Below, piece after piece: positions 33,389 to 41,754 of a DNA stretch of 48,030 bases. The notes under the pieces are model-generated. The model was not told the origin of the DNA. It was given only the letters and a program-made list of their open reading frames with translations, and ran no database searches. Both the position numbers and the translations under genes were made by a program. This DNA is from JBGSLA01 sp041740935 (GTDB taxonomy: Bacteria > Desulfobacterota > Desulfobaccia > Desulfobaccales > 0-14-0-80-60-11): positions 1 to 48,030 of the forward strand of contig JBGSLA010000091.1 of assembly GCA_041740935.1 (NCBI GenBank). The letters run 5' to 3'. Each line of letters begins with the position of its first letter. Position 1 is the stretch's first letter.

Positions 33389-33802
33389 CTATTCCTGGAG
33401 CCGAAAGGCGCGGGGCAAAAGCTCGGTGATGGGGGCTTCGATGGAGCCTGTTTCCCCCGGAAAGATGACCAGGGCCTCGGGGCCGAACTCAAAGATCACC
33501 TGGCGGCAGGCCCCGCAGGGGGAAAAGGGCCCGGGCCGGTCGCTCGCCACCGCAATGGCCCGGATTTGCATACCCGGCCCTTCCGCGGCCACCGCCCCGG
33601 CAATGGCGGCCCGTTCGGCGCACAGGCTAAGGCCATAGGAGGCGTTTTCCACATTGGCGCCGACAAACACCTGCCCCTTCTCCGTCAACACCGACGCCCC
33701 CACCTTCACCCCGGAATAAGGGGCATAGGCCCTTTCAAGCGCCTCCCTGGCCATTTGCACCAGCAGGGCTTTTTCCCTTTCCGAACTTGACTTTGAGCTC
33801 AT
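33389..33802 (-). CDS. cdd: cytidine deaminase
   Basis: It deaminates cytidine and deoxycytidine to uridine forms for pyrimidine salvage. The zinc-site motifs are CAERAA and PCGACR, and the N-terminal YAPYSGVKVGAS and NVENASYG segments are typical. At 137 residues it is the short homotetrameric type. Its ATG lies 5 bp after the comM stop, so it is very likely translated from the same message as comM. No promoter or ribosome site is obvious in the few intervening bases. Confidence 0.94.
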   Translation of the reverse strand: MSSKSSSEREKALLVQMAREALERAYAPYSGVKVGASVLTEKGQVFVGANVENASYGLSLCAERAAIAGAVAAEGPGMQIRAIAVASDRPGPFSPCGACRQVIFEFGPEALVIFPGETGSIEAPITELLPRAFRLQE

Positions 33803-33807
33803 GGCGG

Positions 33808-35340
33808 CTAACTGGTAAACTTCCGATCCAACGTCCGGTACTGGATAGCCTCGGCCACGTGGGTCGGGGAGAGGGCGGTCTCGCCTTCGAGATCGGCGAT
33901 GGTGCGGGAGATCTTGAGTATCCGGGTATAGGCCCGGGCGGAGAGGGCCAGCTTCTCCATGGCCGCCTCCAGCAGGCGCCGGGTCGCCTCGGTCAGGGGG
34001 CAGTGGTCCCGCACTTGGCGGGGGGTCATGTGGGCGTTGGCGAAGATTTTGCTTTTGGCGAAGCGCTCCTTTTGCCGGTCCCGGGCGGCCAGCACCCGGG
34101 CCCGCATGACCGGGGAGCCCCCCTGGTCGTCTTCGGCGCCGGCCAACTCCTGGAAGCGCACCGCGGGCACCTGCACCTGGAGGTCGATGCGGTCGAGCAG
34201 CGGCCCCGAAATGCGGGAGCGATAGGAGTTGATCTGGTTAGGGGTGCAGGTGCAGGGCTTCCGGGGGTCCCCGAAAAAGCCGCAGGGGCAGGGGTTCATG
34301 GCCGCCACCAACATGAAGCGGGCCGGATAGGTGAGAGAACTGGTGGCCCGGGAAATGGTGACCCGGCCCTCCTCCAGGGGCTGGCGCAGGACCTCGAGGG
34401 TGGCCCGCTTGAATTCCGGCAGTTCGTCCAGGAAAAGGACGCCGTAGTGGGCCAGGGAGACCTCGCCGGGCTTGGGGCTGGTGCCGCCGCCGATGAGGCC
34501 GGCGTCTGAAATGGTGTGGTGGGGGTTCCGGAAGGGCCGCTGGCGGAGCAGCGCCTGCCCCGGCGGCAAAAGCCCCATGATGCTGTAAATGCGGGAGGTT
34601 TCCAGGGCCTCCTCGAAGCTGAGAGGGGGCAGGATGCTGGGCAAACGTTGCGTTAACATAGTCTTGCCGGCCCCGGGAGGCCCCATCATCAGGACATTGT
34701 GGCCGCCGGCGGCGGCGATCAGCAGGGCCCGCTTCACCGGCTCCTGGCCGCGCACCTCCCGGAAATCCACGTCGTCCTGGGGGTCCCAGCCTGCGTCCTC
34801 CGGGGCCAGGGGCGGGGTGGGCTGCAGCGCCTCCCTCCCGGCCAGAAAATCCACCACCTGGGCCAGGGTGTCCACTGTGTAAAGCTCCAGGCCCTGGACC
34901 ACTGCGGCTTCCCGGGCGTTTTCGGGGGGAAGGATGAGGCTCAGGCCCGCCTCCCGGGTGGTCAGCGCCATGGACAACACCCCCCGGGTGGGCTTGAGGC
35001 GGCCGTCCAGGGAGAGTTCCCCGAACAGCAGATATTTGTCCAGGCCCTCCGGGGGCACCACCCCCTGGGCCGCGAGCAGCCCCACGGCCACCGGCAGGTC
35101 AAAGCCGGTGCCCTCCCAGCGCCCGTCCGCCGGGGCCAGATTGATGGTGATGCGGTTGCCGGGAAACTTGTAGCCCGAGTTCTTGAGCGCCGCCCGCACC
35201 CGGTCCTTGGCCTCCTTCACCGCGGTTTCAGGCAGACCCACGGTGGTGAAGGCCGACAGGCCCGGCGAGATGTCCACCTCCACCTCGACGATGTAGGCGT
35301 CCACCCCCTTCAGGGCGCCGCTTTTGACTTTGGCCAGCAT
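33808..35340 (-). CDS. comM: YifB/ComM family AAA ATPase
   Basis: A magnesium chelatase-like AAA+ protein, homologous to ComM helicase that promotes branch migration during natural transformation. Walker A is GPPGAGKTM. The N-terminal MLAKVKSGALKGVDAY block is family-specific, with an early Lon-type domain, and the C-terminal domain ends near TALSPTHVAEAIQYR. I chose the ATG at 35340 because homologues start with MLAKV; an in-frame ATG lies 42 bp upstream. The protein is then 510 residues. cdd follows by 5 bp. The gene symbol is by family only. Confidence 0.9.
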   Translation of the reverse strand: MLAKVKSGALKGVDAYIVEVEVDISPGLSAFTTVGLPETAVKEAKDRVRAALKNSGYKFPGNRITINLAPADGRWEGTGFDLPVAVGLLAAQGVVPPEGLDKYLLFGELSLDGRLKPTRGVLSMALTTREAGLSLILPPENAREAAVVQGLELYTVDTLAQVVDFLAGREALQPTPPLAPEDAGWDPQDDVDFREVRGQEPVKRALLIAAAGGHNVLMMGPPGAGKTMLTQRLPSILPPLSFEEALETSRIYSIMGLLPPGQALLRQRPFRNPHHTISDAGLIGGGTSPKPGEVSLAHYGVLFLDELPEFKRATLEVLRQPLEEGRVTISRATSSLTYPARFMLVAAMNPCPCGFFGDPRKPCTCTPNQINSYRSRISGPLLDRIDLQVQVPAVRFQELAGAEDDQGGSPVMRARVLAARDRQKERFAKSKIFANAHMTPRQVRDHCPLTEATRRLLEAAMEKLALSARAYTRILKISRTIADLEGETALSPTHVAEAIQYRTLDRKFTS

Positions 35341-35614
35341 GCCTGCTCTTTCCGGGGCGAGTTGCTCGGGGAAAAGGAGCAAAAAACGTTTTCGGTTTTC
35401 ACTTTTCGATAAAAATAATTAATAAAATCAAATCAATACGCGTTTTTCTGATTGCATTTCAAGGTAAAAATCGCCTCAGACGGGAAGGTTCCCCATCTCC
35501 AGGTTTTTTTCCAGTCGGCTTGGGGGAATTCTACCGGAAATCAAGGGGAAAAGGACAGGGTTTTTGTGTGAGGGGTGTGAAATAGGCAGGTAATTTATTG
35601 TGAAAATTTTTTAT

Positions 35615-35716
35615 GTAGAACCGCCGCCCGCGGCGGTTTGTTCGCCGGCGAGGGCGCCGGCGCCACATTTTTTATGCCTCATTGGTGGGCCGAAGGCCTA
35701 TGCGGAACTGTGTCCG
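35615..35716 (+). repeat. composite repeat (GC hairpins plus family A), copy 1
   Basis: GTAGAACCGCCGCCC/GGCGG and CGCCGGCG/CGCCGGCG hairpins at 35615-35666 run directly into a family A element through about 35716. The same order and orientation is found in reverse at 39954-40059, with clear similarity over about 100 bp. The rest of the gap, 35341-35614, is AT-rich near 35400-35460 and may hold the comM promoter, but no boxes are convincing. Confidence 0.65.
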
Positions 35717-35753
35717 GATGGGCACTCAATCAGACAAGGAGAAGGCGTCGGAC

Positions 35754-36362
35754 TCAAATCTTAAAGGTGACCGAGGTGCGGGCCTGCTCTCCCAGGGAGA
35801 TGAATTCCTTGAGCATGTCAAGGGTCCCGAGGACCAGGCCCTTGACCTGGAAATGCCGTTTTTTCAGATAGATGAAGAAATTTTCGAACTCCTGCCGCAC
35901 TTCCCTGGCTTCAAACAGATTGACATTGCTCTTCAGGCGCACCTCCTGATGCTTGTTGTCGAGGCGCTGGTAGGTGTTGAGTTCGTCAAAATAGACCTTC
36001 AGGTTCACGTAGGTATTGATGAGGCGCCTGCCGGAGTCCGGGTCCAAAGCGCCCAACATCTGGGCCGAGTTGTCATAGACCCCGAAATAATGTTGGGAGG
36101 CGCTGATGATCCCGGCGAAGGTCAATTCCTCGGCCTTGTCGAGGCGTTCCAATTCCTCCCCCACCAGGGCCAGGTAAGCGGTCCAGAGCGCATCCAACTC
36201 AGAGTGCAGGGCCTGGAAGAGATTGAGCAGGGTGCGGGCCTGGCCCTCCCGTTCCAGCTTCTGGTTTTTGAGATAGTGGGCATAGGCGATGACCCGGCCG
36301 CTCAGAAAGCCTCCCACCAAGGCGCCGCCCAGACCGCAGATCAGGGCCAGGATGAAATCCAT
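35754..36362 (-). CDS. hypothetical membrane-anchored protein
   Basis: A 202-residue protein with one N-terminal membrane segment (MDFILALICGLGGALVGGFL) and a long helical domain facing the cytoplasm or periplasm. No family is recognised. Charged and hydrophobic residues alternate as in a helical bundle. It has a strong GAGGAGG ribosome site about 8 bp before the ATG. It lies 87 bp downstream of the DUF4198 gene on the same strand, so they may be co-transcribed. The region after its stop is repeat sequence. Confidence 0.7.
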   Translation of the reverse strand: MDFILALICGLGGALVGGFLSGRVIAYAHYLKNQKLEREGQARTLLNLFQALHSELDALWTAYLALVGEELERLDKAEELTFAGIISASQHYFGVYDNSAQMLGALDPDSGRRLINTYVNLKVYFDELNTYQRLDNKHQEVRLKSNVNLFEAREVRQEFENFFIYLKKRHFQVKGLVLGTLDMLKEFISLGEQARTSVTFKI

Positions 36363-36449
36363 GGGTTGTCCTCCTCAACAATGAATCCCATCCTATTAAT
36401 TCGGCCTAAACGTCAGGAAAATTGAGACTTGGGTTAAAAAATTCCTGCT

Positions 36450-37298
36450 TTACTTCGGAGGCGGGCTCAGGGGCGGCGGGGGCGGCTCCACGTAAACCCA
36501 CAGGGCGCCCCGCATCTCCACCGGATAGGTCTTGCGCTCGTGGACCTTTTTGCCTCCCGGGGCGGACACCGACATGAGCCACCAGCCGGGGCTGTCCAGG
36601 GTGCAGGTGAAATAGCCCAGGCGGTCGGTCTTGACCACCCGGGTGATGAGGGGGGCGTTCTCCTCCCCGAGGCGGTCTTTGGGCATGTTATCCGCGGGGA
36701 CGAAAAAGCCGTGGAATTTCTCGATCTCTACAGGGGCGCGGGTCAGGGCCTGGTTTTTCACCAGAGCCTGCCCCTTGAAGACCGACCCCGCGGGCCAGCC
36801 GTAGGGCCGGGTCAGGGGGATAATCTCCACCGGCAGGCCCACCGCCTGGTCCCAGCCTTTCTCGGCCCGGACGTGCAGGGGCTCTTTGACGTAGTCCTGC
36901 CAAAAGACCTGATTTTCGGGGATGAAATAGGGGGGGCTCTCCAGGCAGAGATAATAATCCCCCGGTCCGGGGGGCTTATAGGCCACCGCAAAGGCCTGGC
37001 GGTCGCGGCCGCTGGCCTGGTCCTTGAGGGTGATTTGGTTGACGGCCGGGATGTCCTTTTTCTTGTCCGGGGTGAAGACGAAAAACTTGGGGGGCTGGGC
37101 GTCGTCGATGAGCATCTCGAAGGGGTGGCCCCAGAAATATCGCCAGTTGACCTCCTCCCCCGGTTTGGCATAGCAGCCTTCGGTCTGGGGCCAGAAGACC
37201 TGGAAGTGGGCCAGAACTGGTGTAGCCGAGAAGAGAACCCCCATCAGGGCCGCCAAAACCCAAAACACCCGTGGTGAAATTCCCCCCGGCTTCACCAT
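36450..37298 (-). CDS. exported DUF4198-family protein
   Basis: A signal peptide (VFWVLAALMGVLFSATPVLA, then HFQVFWP) exports the protein. The mature part reads as beta-rich domains typical of DUF4198, proteins linked to nickel or cobalt uptake in some genomes. Segments include PGDYYLCLESPPYF and RLGYFTCTLDSPGWW. It ends in a Pro-rich tail (PPPPPLSPPPK), probably disordered. I chose the ATG at 37298 because AAGGAGGG lies 8 bp upstream; an ATG 30 bp earlier lacks one. No metal transporter gene is next to it, so the nickel link is only a family inference. Confidence 0.82.
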   Translation of the reverse strand: MVKPGGISPRVFWVLAALMGVLFSATPVLAHFQVFWPQTEGCYAKPGEEVNWRYFWGHPFEMLIDDAQPPKFFVFTPDKKKDIPAVNQITLKDQASGRDRQAFAVAYKPPGPGDYYLCLESPPYFIPENQVFWQDYVKEPLHVRAEKGWDQAVGLPVEIIPLTRPYGWPAGSVFKGQALVKNQALTRAPVEIEKFHGFFVPADNMPKDRLGEENAPLITRVVKTDRLGYFTCTLDSPGWWLMSVSAPGGKKVHERKTYPVEMRGALWVYVEPPPPPLSPPPK

Positions 37299-37660
37299 GA
37301 ACCGACCCTCCTTGGAAAACCAAGCCACTCTTGGCCAAGGTTAAGCCACCCTGGCCTGCAAGGCTGATTGTTTCAAAGAGGATCGACCTGACCGGGGAAT
37401 AACTTAAAATCTTTTTTAAGATTCCTGCACTTCTTTCTACCTTTTCCCCCTGAAAAGGGTTGGGAGGAGGGGGCTGGCGAGAGGGGGTGAGGCTGCCATT
37501 TTGGTTCCGAATCTCCCGCTGGGGGATTGCTTGGCTCCGAATCCGGCAGATAATAGCGGGGGCGGAGCCCGCCCACGGCTTATGGGTGTATTGATAGGCG
37601 GCCCGTGGCCGCCGGCATCAGCGTGCACGGCACGCCCTATAATTCCGCCCTCCCACCACC

Positions 37661-37890
37661 CGGTGGCACAGGTTTGCAACCTCTCGCCACGCACAGGCGG
37701 GACGCCTGTGCTACTGAATCTCGAGTTTGTGGTTTTCTGACAAAGATTTTGCTTGCAACATGTTAATCTTATTAAGAAATCATTCAATTTTTTCAGTTTG
37801 GTTCCGGCCTTTAGGCCGGGATGTGCAACCAGGCCTCTTCCTGGTTTTGAGAGAGCCGGGGGCTCATGAGCGTCTATTCTTTAAAGTTCG
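37661..37890 (+). repeat. 115-bp dispersed repeat copy 2 within a larger repeat unit
   Basis: A family B hairpin module at 37661-37712 is followed by the 115-bp repeat at 37720-37834, which matches 1653-1767 with four mismatches. A family A end, GGCTCATGAG then CTATTC and TTTAAAGTTCG, lies at 37860-37890. The rest of the gap (37299-37660 and 37891-38056) has G/C-rich hairpins near 37446-37480, a GCAGGCC/TGTAG-like piece and no gene. Confidence 0.8.
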
Positions 37891-38056
37891 CCTGATGGAG
37901 GGAGGCTCTGGCCTGCCACGTCCAAAATTATTTACAAGATACAAGGGCGGCTGTTCTACATTTTCTCCATCCCAAAAGAGGGATGTTGCCCATAAGCCGC
38001 TAGAAACCATAGGAATCCAATGGCACTTCCCATGTTCTTAAATGCGACCTTTGAGT

Positions 38057-39745
38057 TCATTCCTTGCATGACTGTTCCGCGGCCAATTGCTGGCGCACCT
38101 CCACCACCTGGCGGGCCGCCAGGTCCACTGCGGCCAGGTCGGTCCAGGGGCTGAGGATGAAGGATTTCAGCGCAGAGATGGGCGGGCCTGCCTCACCATC
38201 GTATTCGGCGTGGCGGTAGGCGTTGGTCCAGGACAACAGCACCCCCTGCCCCGCCATAGCCCGGTCGTGCACCCGCCGGAAGATGCGCCGGTTGTAATCG
38301 TTGTGGGCTTCGAGTTCCTCCCGGTAGGCGGGGTCGCTCACCTCCCGCTGAAAAGCCTCCTTGGCCGTCACCCCCTCGGGATACACCCGGAACAGGGTCA
38401 CGGGCCCGTAATTAAAATCGTTCAGCACCTCGATGCAGGGGTAGGCCTCCAGGCGCTCCCTGAGCATGGCGGCCATTTCCACCACATGGCCGATCAGGAC
38501 CCTAAAGCCCTGCTTGCCGAACAGGCGCATGTTGGCCAGAGCCGCCAGGGCGCCGCCCCCGGGCCGGGAGCACTCCAGGGTGTAGATGCCGGGGCGGTAC
38601 TGGCCGAACTGGTAGAGATAGGGCATCTCCTCGGGGTGCCGGGACAGGAGGGTCAGGTCCTGGCGCTCCTTGACCAGAAAGGTGCTGGAGATATACGGGG
38701 TGTAGCCGGTTTTGTGGAAGTCCACCCCCAGGGAATCGGCCCGCCCCAGGTGGGCCAGGCGTTTGACCGAGTCCTGCAGGGACCGCACGGTGCGGGCGTG
38801 AAAGCCCAGGGGGTTGGCCTCGAAGTCGTAGTCCCGGAATACCGACCAGATCCAGCCGATGACCGCGTCAGCGTGGATATGCGGCGGGGGCACCTGAAAT
38901 TCCTGGACAAGTTCCTCCCGCAGGCGCACGATGCCCGCCAAATCGTCGATGCCGAAGGCGTCGGTGGTCCCCTGGGTGGCGATGATCACCGCCACCTTCT
39001 CCCCGGCTGCATAGGCCCGGCGCAGATAGTCCTCCAGGTCGGTGAGGTCCATCTCGTTGTCCCGGGTGGTGGGGATGGCCACGAGGTTTCTGGTGCCCAG
39101 CCCCAGCCAGCCGGCGGCGTTTAAGCGGGCATAGTGGGAAGATTCGGAGGCCACCACCTTCAGGTCCTCCCTGAGCCCTTCGGTCATGCCCCGCCCCCCC
39201 AGATATTTTTCCAGGCCCAGTTTTACGCCGTAAAAGATGGTGCCGGTGCCGCTGAAAGTGAAGACCCCGCCGGCCCGCTGGGGGTCATAGCCCACCAGGT
39301 CGGCGAGCATGGCCACCGCCTGGATTTCCGCTTCGGCGAAGCGGGCGGCGTATTCGTCCCAGATGATGTTGGGATTGAGCAGGGCCGCAGCCATCACCGC
39401 AGTAATGCTGGGGATGGAGGCCGAGGGGATGACGTTCACCTGGGAATTGGGGTGGCCCCACACCGGCATGCCCCGGCAATAATCCACCAGCTCGGCGGTG
39501 ACCTCCTCCACGGACTGCATCTCTTCCGGAAAGCCCTCTTCCAGGTCCTGCTGATAGCGTCCCGGCCGGCCGCGCCCCAACACCGGCGCGGCGGATTTCA
39601 GATCGTCCACCCGGTCCAGAAAGCGGGACAGGGTGTGGACAAAATAGCCGTCCATGACAGGGTTGGAGATGGGGTGGGGGAAGCTGTTTTTCAACTGCTC
39701 CAGGATTTCCGAAAAGTGCAGCCGCTCCTGAAAATTACCGGGCAT
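38057..39745 (-). CDS. PLP-dependent group II decarboxylase
   Basis: A fold-type I pyridoxal enzyme of 562 residues. The Schiff-base lysine is K345 in VDFHKTGYTPYISS. Other typical segments are TFSGTGTIFYG, ATQGTTDAFGIDDL and IHADAVIGWIW. The family decarboxylates glutamate, aspartate, tyrosine, histidine or sphingosine phosphate; the substrate cannot be read from the sequence. A PanD is present elsewhere, so an alternative aspartate decarboxylase role is not required. AGGAG lies before the ATG. It is a single gene flanked by repeats. Confidence 0.88.
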   Translation of the reverse strand: MPGNFQERLHFSEILEQLKNSFPHPISNPVMDGYFVHTLSRFLDRVDDLKSAAPVLGRGRPGRYQQDLEEGFPEEMQSVEEVTAELVDYCRGMPVWGHPNSQVNVIPSASIPSITAVMAAALLNPNIIWDEYAARFAEAEIQAVAMLADLVGYDPQRAGGVFTFSGTGTIFYGVKLGLEKYLGGRGMTEGLREDLKVVASESSHYARLNAAGWLGLGTRNLVAIPTTRDNEMDLTDLEDYLRRAYAAGEKVAVIIATQGTTDAFGIDDLAGIVRLREELVQEFQVPPPHIHADAVIGWIWSVFRDYDFEANPLGFHARTVRSLQDSVKRLAHLGRADSLGVDFHKTGYTPYISSTFLVKERQDLTLLSRHPEEMPYLYQFGQYRPGIYTLECSRPGGGALAALANMRLFGKQGFRVLIGHVVEMAAMLRERLEAYPCIEVLNDFNYGPVTLFRVYPEGVTAKEAFQREVSDPAYREELEAHNDYNRRIFRRVHDRAMAGQGVLLSWTNAYRHAEYDGEAGPPISALKSFILSPWTDLAAVDLAARQVVEVRQQLAAEQSCKE

Positions 39746-39840
39746 GGCGCCTTCTCCTTGTGGGTGGTCAATCCCTGGCTTGCTATGTATCGTGAAAAAC
39801 TCCCCTAAAAATTAATGCATTTGGGGAGCCAGTCTCTCAT

Positions 39841-39951
39841 GAGCCTCTGGTTTTCTTAAAAATATGAAAAGCCCGGCGGCACAGGTGTCCTCACCTGTGC
39901 AGGCACAGGTTGAAAACCTGTGCCACCGGCGTAAGGAGTGCTGAGAGCCTC
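39841..39951. repeat. probable MITE-like element, short copy
   Basis: The left end GAGCCTCTGG (39841-39850) and the right end (read inwards GAGGCTCTCAG from 39951) are partly inverse. The interior is the paired hairpin CACAGGTGTCCTCACCTGTG and GGCACAGGTTGAAAACCTGTGCC (39880-39923). It is shorter (111 bp) than the other copies. Confidence 0.4.
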
Positions 39952-39953
39952 AA

Positions 39954-40059
39954 ACTTTTCATAACAGTTGCTCATGAACCTTCGGCTCACCCGTAAATCA
40001 TGAAAAATGTGGCGCCGGCGCCTCGCCGGCGCAAGAACCGCCGAGGGCGGCGGTTCTAC
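39954..40059 (-). repeat. composite repeat (GC hairpins plus family A), copy 2
   Basis: On the minus strand from 40059 the order is GTAGAACCGCCGCCCTCGG, CGCCGGCG hairpins, CCACATTTTTCATG, a GGGTGAGCCGAAGG block, TTCATGAGCAACTG and TTATGAAAAGTTT. It is the inverse counterpart of 35615-35716 and one of the best family A copies. Nothing recognisable follows in 40060-40306. Confidence 0.65.
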
Positions 40060-40306
40060 ACCAACACTTTTTAGGACAGATGTAGCAAAGCTCTTCGGCA
40101 GTGTCAATGCAGGCGGAGCGTCCGCCGGGAATTTCGATTTTCGGACGCAAGGGCGCGCCAATTTTATCGAAACCCTGCCCTGACCCAAATCCCCCCAAAA
40201 AACATGCCGAAATCTAACCCAGACATAATCAAGGGCAAGGAAAACGGGTTTAAAGAAACATAATCAGAAAGGTTCTCAACATTATCTGCTTGGGTGAGGA
40301 GACGAC

Positions 40307-41032
40307 ATGCCGATCAGCGCCAAGCTGGGCCCGGAAATTGCAATGCCCTTCAGCCTCAACCCGGAGATGCTCCGGGATATCCTGCAGTTCGCCAAGCCCT
40401 TCGGGCACTATGAAAACCGCCAGAACCTGAACCTGGGTTTCGGGTTCATCTATTACGGGGTGGCCCGGGCCCTGCGGCCCAGGCATATCCTGGTCATCGG
40501 CTCGGGGTATGGCTTCAGCGTGGTCTGCCTGGCCCTGGCCCTCAAGGACAACGGCCAGGGACAGCTCACCTTCGTCGATCCGTCCTATTCGGTCTTCAAG
40601 GACGGCCTCTTCAAGACCGTGGGCGGCCGGGACCAATGGGGCGATGCCGAGGCGGTGACCACCCACTTCCGGCGCTTCGGGGTGGATGACATCATCAGCC
40701 ATTACAAGTTGCGCAGCGATGAGTTTTTCCCCCGATATGACGGCTTGTCGCTGCCGCCCCTCGACCTCGCCTTCATCGACGGCAGCCATGCGTATAAAGA
40801 TGTGCGCTACGATTTTACCCAGGTTATTCAGCAGGCCCGCAAAAACACGTACATTTTTCTCCACGACACCAACATTTACCTGCGGGAGCTGCTGCAACAC
40901 GCCGGAGTGAAGAAGTGGCTGAAATTTCTTTATAAAAATGACCAGGCCTTCGAGGTGGTGAACTTTCCCTTCTCCTCGGGGGTGGCCCTGGTGCGGGTCC
41001 TGGAGCCCAAGGCATGGCAACCCCAGGATTAG
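40307..41032 (+). CDS. class I SAM-dependent methyltransferase
   Basis: A Rossmann-fold methyltransferase of 241 residues, probably of the Methyltransf_24 type. Motif I is ILVIGSGYGFS. Further conserved points are FVDPS, FIDGSHAYKDVRYDF and HDTNIYL. The substrate is unknown. The 3' end overlaps the psd start by 19 bp, so translation is coupled. Together with the PSD and the PHP-glycosyltransferase it suggests a lipid or surface-glycan locus. A GAGGAGACG ribosome site lies before the ATG. Confidence 0.85.
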   Translation: MPISAKLGPEIAMPFSLNPEMLRDILQFAKPFGHYENRQNLNLGFGFIYYGVARALRPRHILVIGSGYGFSVVCLALALKDNGQGQLTFVDPSYSVFKDGLFKTVGGRDQWGDAEAVTTHFRRFGVDDIISHYKLRSDEFFPRYDGLSLPPLDLAFIDGSHAYKDVRYDFTQVIQQARKNTYIFLHDTNIYLRELLQHAGVKKWLKFLYKNDQAFEVVNFPFSSGVALVRVLEPKAWQPQD

Positions 41033-41712
41033 CCTGGCTTGCGGCCCTGCCGGTGTTGGGACTCGCGGGCTATGGGTTTTGGCGTTATATCTGGTTTTTT
41101 CGCAATCCCCCCCGCACCGCGCCGCCGGGGGACAACCTGGTGAGCCCGGCGGACGGCACCGTGGTCTATGTCAAAGAGGTGGAACCCCGACAACCGGTGA
41201 TCTCCATCAAGCAGGGGGTCAGGGCCTCCATCAACGACATCGTCCAGGAAGACCTGGAGCGGCCCCGCATCCTGGTGGGGGTGTTCATGAGCCCGTTTAA
41301 CGTCCATTACAACCGCGCCCCGGTCGCCGGGGCGGTGGATTTTATCCGCCACCATCCGCCCCGCCCGGTCAACCGCCACATGGGCCATATGCACTGGCGC
41401 TCGATCCTGAAGCGCCGGCCGATTTACCAAAACAGCATCCACATCCTGGAAAATGAACGCACGGTCACCAAATTTCGGGGATATTTCCGGGGAGAACAAG
41501 TTTCGGCCTATGTCGTCCAGATCGCCGGCAAAAGCGTGCACGGCATCGACAGTTACCTGAAGCCGGGCGCAGAGGTGGCCAAAGGGGAGCTCTTCGGCAT
41601 GATCCGCATCGGCTCCCAGGTGGACCTGGTGGTGACCCGCCTGCCTGACATGGAGGTGACAGTGCGACCCGGGGACAAGGTGCGGGCGGGGGAGAGCATC
41701 CTCATCGCCTGA
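41014..41712 (+). CDS. psd: phosphatidylserine decarboxylase family protein
   Basis: It decarboxylates phosphatidylserine to phosphatidylethanolamine with a self-made pyruvoyl group. Typical motifs are RYIWFFRNPPR, SPADGTVVYV and MSPFNVHYNRAP. The self-cleavage site is likely G200-S201 in RIGSQVDLVV; the usual LGST is replaced by IGSQ, as in the short PSD-A type. An N-terminal membrane segment is visible. The start overlaps the methyltransferase gene by 19 bp. The PHP-glycosyltransferase follows after 42 bp. Archaetidylserine decarboxylase is an alternative but unlikely in bacteria. Confidence 0.92.
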   Translation: MATPGLAWLAALPVLGLAGYGFWRYIWFFRNPPRTAPPGDNLVSPADGTVVYVKEVEPRQPVISIKQGVRASINDIVQEDLERPRILVGVFMSPFNVHYNRAPVAGAVDFIRHHPPRPVNRHMGHMHWRSILKRRPIYQNSIHILENERTVTKFRGYFRGEQVSAYVVQIAGKSVHGIDSYLKPGAEVAKGELFGMIRIGSQVDLVVTRLPDMEVTVRPGDKVRAGESILIA

Positions 41713-41754
41713 GGAGGCCTGCCCCGGGAAACCGCCGACAAGAGGACAGCACCG

